From Nautilus pompilius (taxonomy: Eukaryota; Mollusca; Cephalopoda; Nautilida; Nautilidae), in assembly GCA_018389105.1 (NCBI GenBank), contig JACATO010000331.1, positions 150,057 through 214,056 of the forward strand: a stretch of DNA of 64,000 nucleotides, written 5' to 3'. A program made the translations under genes and the position numbers. Below the pieces are notes generated by a model. That model was not told where the DNA came from, ran no database searches, and saw only the letters and a program-made list of their open reading frames with translations. Of this stretch, positions 24,736 to 35,898 are shown one piece after another (within the stretch, counting starts at the first letter, position 1; each line of letters starts with the position of its first letter).

Positions 24736-25732
24736 CAAACAAAGTTGAAGCGTATTTAGACGATAGAACAATTCCTTCACCCTATCGATACTGGCTAGGT
24801 AGAGAACTGACAATAATGTCTAGGGAATTAATATGAGCCAGGTTGATTCCTGACGAGAACGACAACTGCATCCGCCTTGTAATTGGCCTAACTGTCTTAG
24901 CGAAAGGAAAGTATTTCCAGAAGGAAGTAAAGACATGAACATACAAGGTAAAGACAAAAACAATTAGCGACGGACGTATGACGCAGGTCCCCGGCGGAAT
25001 TCAGCCAGAGAAGCTACGTCAAAATATCCGCGATAATCAGATCGGCCGGTATACCGCTGGTGAACGCCACAGAGCAGGAAAGCACCTCTCTCCTCCTCCT
25101 CCTCCTCCTCGCTCGCCAATCTCGCGAGCCCTCGATTTTTTTCCTCCATTTCTCTTTCTTTTTTAGGCAAACAGTGCAACTGTGCAGACAGTTGTTGGTG
25201 TCTGATGATCCAATTGGAAACCTTCCAAATTGGCGAGATGCTATCGATTTCGAGTCTCTTTTATGAGAAAAAGATAACCCCACCTTTTTTTTTCTTTTCT
25301 AAATAATAATAAATAACGAGAAAGTTTTGATCGGTAAACTGATGAGGAGAGCAGATAATTAACGAGCTCGCGACTTTTCTCTCTATCAATCCGGAGTCGT
25401 CCAACCTCGAGCGGTGAAGAGCGAGATCGGCTGCTGCTGCTGGAGCCGTCTCCCCGGGGTTTACGGTATTTAGTGGGAATCTTTTATTTACTTATTTCGT
25501 TCTCTTTGTGTTGTTTTTTTTTTCACCTGGCCGAGGACAATTCCAAAGTACCTGCCGTTCGTTAGTCGCAGCCGAGCCGCTGGTACGTTATCTCTGTAGG
25601 TCGCGATCTATCTTTCCGCTCGCCGATCGAGCCCCGCACGTGACCGAGGCTCCATTCAGAGTGAAAAGAGCAGCTCCAAAGGCACCAATCACGTCGTTGA
25701 CTCGTGTTTGTGTGAGTGGTTACCTGGCGTAG

Positions 25733-25977
25733 GTGGGCGGACGAATCTCAAATGTTTCGAGGCACCGGCGACCGGACTGCGGTAAGATTTATGCCACACC
25801 TGGAGGACAAAGTTGCCAGCAGTGCTCGTCGGTAACTTGCTTATTTCCAGAAACACACGTCTTACCTTTCGCCTCTGCGGACAGGTGCTTATTGTCTTTC
25901 TATGTCTACCTGCTTCATGTAAAAGAACAAACAAGCATAAAGGATTCGGTTACAGGGGGGGTACGCCTCTACAACAG
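25733..25977 (+). other. Open segment ending at a strong splice donor
   Basis: An open frame from about 25733 ends CAACAG|GTAAGTT. The last 20 residues (EQTSIKDSVTGGVRLYN region) look protein-like, while the first half does not. It could be the 3' part of an exon. No family is recognised. Confidence 0.2.
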
Positions 25978-26147
25978 GTAAGTTGACCCATTTTGTTACT
26001 ATGTGCACGCTTACCTATTTAGAGTTTTTGTCAACTTTGTAGTAGAATTTTTTTATGACAATAAAGTGAAGAGAAAATCACTTTGATGAGGAAATTCACT
26101 TACCTGCACATTTCACCTTGAAATCAAGGTAGATTTCAAACTTAGAG

Positions 26148-26198
26148 TATATATATATGTGAGAGAGGGGGAGGGAGAGAGAGGGAGAGAGAGGGGAG
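26148..26198 (+). repeat. (TA)n-(GA)n microsatellite
   Basis: A short TA run (tatatatatatg) passes directly into GAGAGGGGGAGGGAGAG repeats. Confidence 0.9.
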
Positions 26199-26449
26199 TC
26201 CACTGTTAGGTGAAAGTGGAATAGTGAGAGAAAGATGTTGTTCTAGCTGATCACAACAAAGGCAAGCACCAGGTGAAAATATTTCCTTCGCCGAAGTCTT
26301 CAGAGTTTAAGTAAACAAACTAACCCGCACACTACACCAACAGACTGACTGACACCCAGCCCCCACGGGATTCTGACGGCTCCAGGTAGGATCTAATCCA
26401 TACAGCTTGTTTACGGCTGCTGTAGTTTAAGCGACGTCCGTAAGAGAAG

Positions 26450-26589
26450 GATGTCCATCCGCTGCAGCAAAGGACGAACTCCGTCGCATACGAGAAGTGC
26501 TACAAAACATTCAAGTCCGAGGAGAGGCAGTGGAGCATCCCGGACTGGTTCCAGGTCGTTGACTCGCCACCTTGTTTGTCGCCTTCCAG
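26450..26589 (+). CDS. Candidate internal coding exon, unknown protein
   Basis: The segment between the candidate acceptor AAG (26447-26449) and the donor CCAG|GTATGT reads DVHPLQQRTNSVAYEKCYKT, then FKSEERQWSIPDWFQ and VVDSPPCLSPS. It is rich in aromatic and charged residues, and the third-position GC (about three quarters) far exceeds that of the other two frames. An in-frame TAA at 26441 bounds it on the left. The acceptor lacks a convincing pyrimidine tract. The other two plus-strand frames are also open for much of the length, which lowers confidence. I do not recognise a family. Confidence 0.35.
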
Positions 26590-26920
26590 GTATGTACCCG
26601 ACATCCGTGTCAGGGACCGAATCTGCTCTTTTCAGGTGCAAATCCTGGCTTCGTTTTTATTTGTGCACATTACGCACAAAGACGCACGCGCGAGGACCTG
26701 AAGCGACGCTAACGTCGACCCGGAAGTTAATTAACCGAGAGAGACAAGAGACGAGAGGATGACACCGGAAGCGATGCAAGCGCCGACATCGACCATTTCT
26801 TTTTTTAAGTTTATAGTTTAATTCTGAATTTCTCTTCAGAATTTTTACTCTAGAATAAAATCAAACTTTAAATTTCTGCTTTATGAAATCAAGATCAAGG
26901 TTGTCCACAAAGTACAGTTT

Positions 26921-26930
<10 letters not shown>

Positions 26931-26970
<40 letters not shown>

Positions 26971-26985
26971 CTAATAATAATAAAT
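26931..26985 (+). repeat. (TAA)n microsatellite
   Basis: About 18 trinucleotides with one CT interruption near the right end. Confidence 0.95.
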
Positions 26986-27101
26986 GTAAATATTTTATTT
27001 AAAATAGTGCGATTAGACAATTAGTAAATTAAAATAAATAAGAAAAACAATGAATAGTTAGTAATTGAAAGATGAATTTTTATTTGCAAAAGATGCAAAT
27101 T

Positions 27102-27215
27102 AGGAGGAGAGAGAGAGAGAGAGATGGAGAGAGAGAGAGAGCGGAGAGAGAGAGAGAAACGAGAGAGAGTGAGCGAAGAGAACAGAGAGAGAGAGAGAGA
27201 GCGAGAGAGAAGGAG

Positions 27216-27253
<38 letters not shown>

Positions 27254-27345
27254 GAGCGCGAGAGAGCGAGAGAGGAGAGAGGTCGACAGAGAGAGGAGGA
27301 CAGAGAGAGAGAGAGGACAGCGAGAGAGAGAGAGAGAAGAGAGAG

Positions 27346-27389
<44 letters not shown>

Positions 27390-27412
27390 TAGAGAGAGAG
27401 AGAGAGACGCGT
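27102..27412 (+). repeat. (GA)n tract
   Basis: About 310 bp of GA repeat has scattered interruptions. Arg/Glu frames on plus and Ser/Leu frames on minus are artefacts. Confidence 0.95.
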
Positions 27413-29878
27413 TCAGAACGAATCACCGAGCCGTAAGATAATAGGACAGGTAGGAGGTCATATAATAAGGCCAGGTAAAAGAAACCTGCTGAGATACGTA
27501 ATCGAAAGCGTTTTATTTAATAAACTGCCATTACCAGGCGAAGTGGCGAGATAGGTGTCTTCCTTTGACATTCTCTTACCTAAGAAAAGACAAAAAAACT
27601 AAACTAAAGCAACAAACAAATGAGATAGTTTACAGGTGTTTTGATGAACGCTAACTGTCAGTATTTCGTTTGTGACGGTTTACACGGTTGGCTAAACATG
27701 CTGCTGCTTTAGTCGGTGCGTTCACGAAAGGCTGTCCACGCCTGCAGATATCGCCTCCCCTGCCAAAACTCTGTCAGTAACCATAGCAACTTCGTGACCT
27801 CAACAGAGTGCAACGATCGCACACCGGCAGCGCTGCTCGTTCGTATCTTGGCAAAAGTACAAAGACGTCGACTGCCAGCCAGCTGGATGAGATAGCGACT
27901 TGTTCTCGCTACACCGTGGGCGATTTCCGCGCCAAATCCCAGCCGACAGGATCTTCAACCCCCTCCCCGACGGGTATTTCCGCGAGTGTTGAGCTGCAGC
28001 AAGTTCTGACATGAGCCGGTCTGGCCGATTCCTATCTTTACTGAGTCATATCAGTGCAAACGTTTGACACGTGACCATTTTCCTTATTTGCCGCGGAAAG
28101 CCAACACCTGAGCCCGGTGGTTCTTCTTAAATCTTCAGTGGATTTAGCTTTCTTTTCTATCTCGGGTGCCATCTGTTCATCCCCCGGCTTTCTGAAGGGC
28201 TCGTCGCTCTATCGCACCTGCTCACTTGGACCCGGGTCGTTATTGGTGATGCGCCGCGCTATTTACAGAATCGGGTCGGACCTTCTCTATTATTAATTAA
28301 GGGACCTGCGTTTCGTTATCTTTCCCGCTCGTCATCATCAGGGCTTGGAGATGAGAAGGACTGGTCAGGCGTGACGTTCCGCCAGTTCAGCTCTGAGACC
28401 ACTCATCTGGCGTCGAATAAAGTGCTCCCATGGACCGCATCCTGTCATAGAGAAACAGATCAAGACGTAGAACTGTCTCGTCTAACCCCTGACGACCCCG
28501 CAACCACCACCAGCACGCGCAGTAGCAGTTTTTAAAATGCCTGAGGCCAGATCCGAGTTAAAGGCGACTTCACATTCGCGATTGGCGTTTGCAAGACGAA
28601 CTTATCGGACTTCACTAAGACAAAGCAAGGAAACCGCATTTATTCTTCGAGTGAATTAGAGTACAAAGTGTTCCGACTTTAGTTGCAAGGTGTGTGCTCT
28701 GTTTTACGTCTGTCAGCACTTGAGTGAGTAGTTTCCCTCGTGTGCCGGACACTTCTGCCAACCGGTGAACGAAGACATCGCAATAGATTCGCTCCCGACT
28801 ACAGGTCCGGTATTCACATTGATACACCTGTGATAGATGCGAGATAAAACCGAACCTATGGGTAATAAAGAAGACATCTTGCACCGAATGCCAAATTCTC
28901 GGGATTTCAACAGAATTCCTGGTAAGATTTGAGCGAAAGTGTCTTTGGACAGCCAACCACATCGGACATTGTTTTTTTTTTTTTTTTAGTTTTGGAAAAT
29001 CATTTAAGCTGACTAACATTAATTAATTCTGTCCAGCACTCGCCGCATCCTCATCTGTCGGAGCTTAAGGAAAACTCTACGTTTATTCATCTTCTATGAA
29101 ACAAAGAAGATGACTCACTTCTTAAATATGGGGAGTTTTTAAATCCACAATAAAATCGCCTTTTTTTGGAGTCGAGGTTGGAATTCGGGGGAGCGAGCGC
29201 TAACCCTGACTGGCCCTACTCTCCTCTGGAGACCGTATTGCGCGCAGAACTATCCTTCTGAATGAAAATCCACTTGAGATGTGGCTACTTTTAGGCAACA
29301 GACTTCCTCACCGGGTCTCCGTCATTCTGGCCGCGTATGTTGCAGCGAACTCTTAATCTGAATTCTCTCTTCGATCTCTCCCAATCACCAGAGCAGCAAC
29401 AACTCCCTCCTCCGCGAGCTCAGAAAAGAATTCGTATTTCCTTTGAGCGGCCCTCTGTCTCCCAGCTCAGACGTTACCGACCCTTAAAAAAGGGAGAGTT
29501 TTCACAAGTTAGAAATCGTTAATTTGACCGCTGATTTTGAAAAAAGAATCAGAAATCTTATTTTAAGTTTTTCCTGCCAATATCTGAACAAAAACAACAG
29601 ATTTGGCCTCGGTTGTTAGCTCTTGTCCTTATTCTTATTTTAAACTTTGCATGGTTAAATATCGATTTTATTTAGCCAATATGTTCGATATCTTACGATA
29701 GAACTTTTCTCTTTTAGATTTAATCGTAAATGAGAAGTCAGTTTTTTTCTGGAATCCAAACCTCGTCATTTGTCTTTCACGCGACTCTCTAGGTCAGCCA
29801 TTTATTCTTTTTGACAGCCTGGACTTTTATCTGACGTCGACTAAACTAGAGAAGAATAAAAACTGTTCCATACTTCGC
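27413..29878. other. No supported gene
   Basis: A 134-codon minus-strand frame (28615-29019) has no recognisable domain and contains a poly-Lys run from an A/T tract. A plus-strand segment ending CCTG|GTAAGA near 28922 is only weakly exon-like. Confidence 0.55.
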
Positions 29879-29885
29879 GATAATA

Positions 29886-29953
<68 letters not shown>

Positions 29954-29954
29954 T
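29879..29954 (+). repeat. (TAA)n microsatellite
   Basis: About 25 trinucleotides. The minus-strand poly-Tyr frame across it is spurious. Confidence 0.97.
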
Positions 29955-32699
29955 ATTTTCTGTTTGTGTAATAGACATCGCCTTACTCCGTTTTCTCCGA
30001 AATAGACGTCGCTACAGATGCATCGCAATAGGACGCATAAGTTTTCAGGGTTGTCGCCCTTGACGGAATTTCTTACCAGGTGTCGTCCTCTGTTTATGTT
30101 TTCTCGGTGTTCTTGCGCGCGCGTACATCACCCTACACCGCTGTACCATTAAATCTGCTCGGAATTGTTTGACTTTTCGGGTTTATCTGTGGTTCGAATA
30201 CAGGAAGTATTCACAACAGTAGAGCAGTATTTCCCCGAGCATGTCTGCCAGCCTCAAGGTAGTATACCATAGCCCGAGACTGCGAGGAAGGGAGGGCACT
30301 CTGCTAGAGACGACCTCTTCATCTCCACCAACAGGTGGCGCAGAAAATGCCGCGGCCACCGTCCTTAAGGCAGAGTCTTCGTCAACCACCTGGAAACAGA
30401 ATCAGTCGGCATCACTGTCCGTCTACTGTCTAGTTCAGATTAATTGACTCCAGATCTATACTGCGACCTACCAGGCAGAAATAAGTCGTAGCTTGTACTA
30501 AGAAGACATCAGGCGCGTGCATATACAAATAAATCTCCTCTAAAACAACAACAACAACAAGAAGAAAGAGTTTCCCTTCTCGAGGGAGCCAATCAGAGCG
30601 TCCGTCCGTCCCCGCCGCCCGGCTGTGCGCGTCAGCAGAGAACCCCTATAAATCAAACGGGCCTTTCCGCTCAGCGTCTCATCAACGTCGATCCTTCTTC
30701 TCTTTGCTCGGAGAGGAAGAAAAATGGGGTGGAATAAAGGAACTGTAATTCAGCCGCTGGCCTGACCTCGCGACACTCTTCCGTTCGCTGTCGTCTGCTG
30801 CTGGTCCCAGTCAGCATTTTACGCCGTTTTACTCCGTTGTCTATGGAAAACTGTCAGATACACCCCCCCCCAAGTTTAACGTTTTAAGGAAACAATTGGT
30901 AATAGATAAGGTTTATGTTGCTGGTGGTGTACACCGACGCCAACAAGGCAGCAGTCCCAACGAAGAAAGTTCAGTGCCGCTGTTTTCTGCCAGGTGGCGC
31001 TGTCAGTCTTTTTGCGGCGCCTCAGACTTAGGCAGTAGAGTTCTCACTACACCTCTTCGTGCTTAGATGTGGGGACGCCAAGCGGCCGGTGGTGAACAAC
31101 CAGTTCCCCCTGCTGGGGACGGACGCCGAACCGAGCCATCCCCACGGGAAGGGAATCTGGGTTATCTACCCTGGTGATCTAGTAGGCTGACCGGACTACC
31201 GCGCACTCTCCAGAATTTCCTGACCATCTGGCTGTTTATATTTACCTGTCTAAATCCCATAGGTTCTCTACTTCGTGTTTAAAGAGATACCTTCACCTGA
31301 GGTTAGATATGACAAACGCTGAATGCTGACCTTTTGCTTCTTTATGTCAGTCATTAGAGATGAAGAAGTAAACATGTATTCTCTTTCTGAGCATGGTCCC
31401 AAATGGCAGCCGTTAAAGGTACAGGGTGATGACCTCAGTATCGTCGTGATTACACTTTTTAAACGACACGGGGCGGTGGTGGTGGTGGTGCAGTAACAAC
31501 AGTGGGTCCCCTCTCCCGGAATAGCTCACGGTTGGTCTAATCACCAATAAAACGACCCAGAGTCTCGACTCTCTGTCATCTTGATACTCCCGCCCAGAGA
31601 AGGGTTCTCCGCCTTCCGGTCATGGGGAGGCAGTGAGAATTAGCACCCCTCGCTTCCTCTCTCCGTCCCCAGCGGCCAATTTGCGCTCATTCTCTTTCCC
31701 CTTTTTGCTGAACTTCTTTAACGTTAATATCATTTTATAATATTTCGTACTAATTTTATTAACTGGATTATTATCCTAAATTCTATTTTACGAATGGTTC
31801 CACCTGTTAGAGTTTTAATCTTATTGGTGAAAAGGCAACCTACAGATTAATTAATTAAAAATAGTAATAATAACTTTAATTTTCTTTGACCTCGGATTTA
31901 ATAACATCAAAGTGATAGACTTCTGCACTTCCCTAAGCGAAGGACCCGTTGCTGCCCCTTATTATGGTTTTCGTCTAGCTCTTCTTCACCAGCAGAACGC
32001 ATAGTTTTTGTTGTTGTTGTTGTTGTTGCGGAGCCGCTGATTTCCTCCCATATCTAAAAATGGGTAGTTCTATGAGGGTTTTTTGGGTCCGCGGATAACT
32101 CGGTCGGTCAGGGCTGATACCCCTACTTTTTCTCCGTCTGGCTCCCTGCTGTGTCGTCCCTGGACCCTGACGGTGGCTCGCCAAGAAGAGGAAAATAAGT
32201 TAAGTCCGAATTTGCCGACGAAGGTCAAAATTACGTGGTGTCTGCCCAGGCAGTTAATAGACGCGGTTTCGATCACCGCCTAACTAGCAAATAGAAGAGT
32301 CAAATTTATTTCGATTACAAACCATAAACAGAAAAAGTACCCGGCCCTTTTCTAGACTGGAAACATGTGAAGTTTTCCATCTCTTCGTCCACGATCTCGT
32401 TTACACAACATACTATCCTTTGTCTCGTAAAACCCAGCAGCCGAAGCTGGCGGAACATTCGTCTTTGTCAGTGTTTCCCCTTAAAATATTCTCTCGCCTG
32501 TGTGGTCCCTTCACGCAGTCCCCGACCCAGGGAAGCAGGTTAGTTTCGCCATCACGAGACGACTAAACACTTAAGAATGTAACGTCTAAGCTCAATCAGA
32601 ATGACATCTTATATGCATCCAATTCATTTTAAATTTAATTACTAATCTATTCTAATATCAAGTCTTGCGAAAACTGCGCCTAACTGATGATTGTTAACC
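29955..32699. other. No supported gene
   Basis: Contains a (GGT)n run near 31480 and (GTT)n at about 32007-32028. CpG-rich patches with TATAAATC near 30650 could be promoter-like, but nothing downstream reads as a gene. Confidence 0.55.
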
Positions 32700-32733
32700 A
32701 TGGTAACGGAAACTGCGGAGAGCCGGAAGATCG
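32700..32733 (+). CDS. Candidate short first exon with strong Kozak and donor
   Basis: TTAACCATGG opens MVTETAESRKI and runs directly into ATCG|GTAAGTTT. Start context and donor are both good, but 11 codons are too few to judge. Confidence 0.2.
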
Positions 32734-33635
32734 GTAAGTTTAACCAGGTCTAGCCCCAGAACACTTAACCGGAGAGCACGGGGTGGTTTTGGTTGTGAGT
32801 TCACGCGAGACATCTGCGGAGAAGTAGCCATCTGAAAACGAGGCCAAAGTTCTCCGTCCCACTAAACTTCGATCAGCTGCTAATCGGCGAGCACAAATAA
32901 GACGAACTGACGCTTTTTTTTTAGTTGGGGAGGCTCCAGTACACTCTCCGCCTTGAGTCGAATCGATTCCCACAGCCTGATTAGGCCGTCTTATCCGCTT
33001 TGGCTCTGACTCTCTGTAGGTTTGTGGAAACGATGGCTTTATTTGCGTTAAACACTCCAGTGATGAAGCACTGGACGTATTTCAGAAGAAAGGGCGACGG
33101 GGGCTACGTGAAGCCTACTTGTTACCATGGAGGCAGCATGAAACTCTTCCGATAAAACAGAAAAGGGAGAAAGACAACTTCAGAAGTAATTAGCATAACT
33201 GTACTGGTAAAATATTTCTAGGGATGCGGATGTGTCGGGGTAAACAGGCTCCTTCCTGCAGAAGAGGCCGCTTATGATGATTTATCGTGTGACCGGAGAC
33301 GACGCAGAGTGGCTCTTCATCCTCCACGAAGACGTCACTGGTAGACCGGAATGCTTCTGAAAGCACTGATATGAATACCAATTATCGCACCTGTTCAAGA
33401 CCTTTGTCTTTCCGCTGAAGTACGCTTCGGAACTAAAGGGTCACAGATGCTCCGTTTTTCTGGTTTTTTCCCAATGATTGAAGCCTGGAAATTTTATTAA
33501 AAGAAGAAACTTAAAGCGCAACGTCGAAAAGTCCTTTCCGGAAGTCAGCGCCCAGCTCCCATGCAGGTAACCACAGGTGATTACATGAGCCGCTACCCAG
33601 CACCCAAACAGCAGCTCCGGAAATGTAGTTGTTAG

Positions 33636-33705
33636 GACGTAAGTTTGCGCGGGATATTCTAAAGAATTATCCAGATTTAAACGATTGGGATCTGTGTGTT
33701 ATCAG
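33636..33705 (+). CDS. Candidate short coding exon
   Basis: A TTAG acceptor, then an open segment reading RKFARDILKNYPDL and NDWDLCVI, then the donor ATCAG|GTAAAT. The composition is protein-like, but the pyrimidine tract is poor. Confidence 0.2.
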
Positions 33706-34822
33706 GTAAATTCCACGTAGCCGACCCAGACTCCAGCCAAACCTCTCTGAGACCGCCTACAGACGTTTTGGTTAGCCGTGTTTGAAGAACTAGCAGTGAA
33801 GGCAGACATGGACCGAAGATCTTCTCGAGAGAACGAAAGCAAATAATCAGTAGCGGATCATTGTCAGGAGGGGGGGGAAAGAGCGATTTGTTATGTATAT
33901 GTTTATACTGTATTGTCGGTAAACACTGCCGCCCTCCGGCCTGTTTATAGGATTAGAAAGAATACATAAAGCTGAAACTCCTATCAGACGGAATTCAGTG
34001 GCGCTAACAGCCAGATTGTTGGCACTCTACCGGCAGAGACCAAGACAAGCCCGCTTTCAATGCGCAGCGAAAATATCCATAGAGATCTGACGATCTACAT
34101 GGAAGAATAAGTTCGTTTTATGACAAAGATGAGTTAAACCAGTGACGTATTTCTGGCGGGCAATACAATTGTAAGGTTAAATATTTTTTTAAAAAAGGGG
34201 GGAAGTTAAAGGTCGGATTTGCTTACCACCTTCGCCGTGAGTACGTATGTGTGTCACATGCGCCAACGACTTACGATAGACCGGTCTATGGTATGGTATA
34301 ATAGTCTGTTTTGTTTGGTGGGTTCATGTTTAAGATATTTTCAATTAGTAGTTGAGAGTTAATCTTTAGCACCTTATAACCAAAAGAGTTCCATTTTTTT
34401 TAAAAAAAAAGTGTTGCTAAAGATATTGGCTAGAATAATGTGAACAAGAGAAATATTCTATTGTTTTCCCCCTGATGCCTTCAGAAGCACTCGTTGTCCT
34501 CCCATCTGTTTGTACAAACAAAGAGCTCGGCTATCTGTACCCAGGGCCGGCCCGCTGTTTAGCGTTTCTGATTGTCCTCCTCCCCCTGATAAATTGCTCC
34601 ATTTTTTAACCCCTGACCGACTGAAGGCTCACCTCCGTCAGTACACACATCATTAGAGAATAAAAAAAAAAAAAACAAACGGGAAAGATAGAAGGATATT
34701 AATGTTGTTAGCACCAGAGCCAGAACAAAGGGTTTTATCTCTAGCTCCTCGGGGGCTTTTTGATGTCAGTCGCTAAGTTTCTTCCCAGTTTTTACTGCGT
34801 GTTAAAGGCTTCCGTAGTTTAG

Positions 34823-34870
34823 CAGAAAGACGGGTGCTACCGCTGGCTACCCGACGGAGACTTTGGGCAG
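34823..34870 (+). other. Microexon-like segment or tRNA-derived repeat
   Basis: The acceptor ccgtagtttAG/CAG, 45-48 open bases reading QKDGCYRWLPDGDFGQ, then CAG|GTAAGT. The preceding GGCTTCCGTAGTTTAGCAG also resembles a tRNA-Val 5' end, and downstream CTGATAATCTGGAGGTTAC resembles a tRNA anticodon arm. A tRNA-SINE origin is therefore about as likely as a microexon. Confidence 0.25.
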
Positions 34871-35269
34871 GTAAGTTAGTCTGATAATCTGGAGGTTACA
34901 AGCCAGAATGCTCTGGACGAATGGTTTCTCGTTCAAATATAGAGAGAAGGTTTCGAAGGAAGCGGCAGGAATACTTTGTTTTCTCTTTAAAAACAGATCT
35001 TTGACACAGAAGGAAACTCCTTTTAATCTTTACGTCCGACAGACGAAGAAAGTCAGCTGTTTAAATGGTGACGAAATGGAATTTACTTAGCATTCACAGT
35101 TTTCTGTGGCTCAGTATACCCCGTATTGTCTTAATTAACCTTATATATTCTTCCTCAGCTTCTAGGCAGTTTGACCTCCTCCCACATCTAAAATGGATTA
35201 GGGGATCTAATTTATCCCTCTTTCCAAGTTCGCACTGAAAAGACAGCTCACCTCTCCCTTGCTCATTAG

Positions 35270-35288
35270 GAATGTTACCTGCGCACAG
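35270..35288 (+). other. 19-nt microexon-like segment
   Basis: cacctctcccttgctcattAG is a textbook acceptor, and CACAG|GTGAGA, 19 bases later, is a textbook donor. No coding evidence is possible at this length. Confidence 0.15.
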
Positions 35289-35862
35289 GTGAGATACAAC
35301 CTATGTCATTACAAATAATTCAAAGTTAAGACAGAAATAGCATTGGTGGAAATGTGCTCAAAAGTGTAGCTGAAGAAATATAGAAATCTATTTTAATAGT
35401 TCTCAGTATTTTACTAATTAACAGCTAGTATAAGCGCTGGAAAAGACTGTGTTCTATCGCACAAATACAACCGATCGGTAACTCAGGATGTCAGATTACA
35501 TCCGATCAAACACTGATCTCTACACAGCTGACGCGCGCAGATACCCCGTTAACGGGGACTCTTATATTTATTAAAAGTCTACCCACCCGGTCAGACTGAT
35601 GCGAACGGTTGGAAACTCGATAGTTAATCGGCCACGCACCTGTTAGACGCGCGTGGTGCTCCATGGCCCTCGTGAACGATCTGACACTCGACAACCCTCT
35701 CCTCCGGCACACCTGTAACTGATCAAACTTCTGATAATACGTTCTCGGTTACATCGATCATCAATCAAAAGAGGTTTGTCCCGCCCAACGTTAGACATGC
35801 GTCATTGTCAAGCCAGGCCACTTTCAGTTCTTCCATTCCCTGACCTACTGTGAGTACGAGCT

Positions 35863-35898
35863 CTGTTTGTCGTGCGGGTTCATCCGCACGACAAACAG
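35863..35898. repeat. Perfect 15-bp inverted repeat (hairpin), 6-bp loop
   Basis: Left arm CTGTTTGTCGTGCGG (35863-35877), loop GTTCAT and right arm CCGCACGACAAACAG (35884-35898) are perfectly complementary. It is too short for a microRNA precursor, and its function is unknown. Confidence 0.9.

Noticed and set aside
23761-24813. 350-residue minus-strand frame of 12-residue repeats (ISVPQYNGTVSS type)
   Set aside because: This is the 36-bp minisatellite read in frame. The plus strand is equally open, indels break it elsewhere in the array, and no start or splice context supports a gene.
27072-27441. Arg/Glu-rich frames of about 105 residues
   Set aside because: Translations of a (GA)n microsatellite.
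28615-29019. 134-residue minus-strand frame
   Set aside because: No domain recognised, poly-Lys from an A/T run, overlapping open frame on the same strand, and no splice support.
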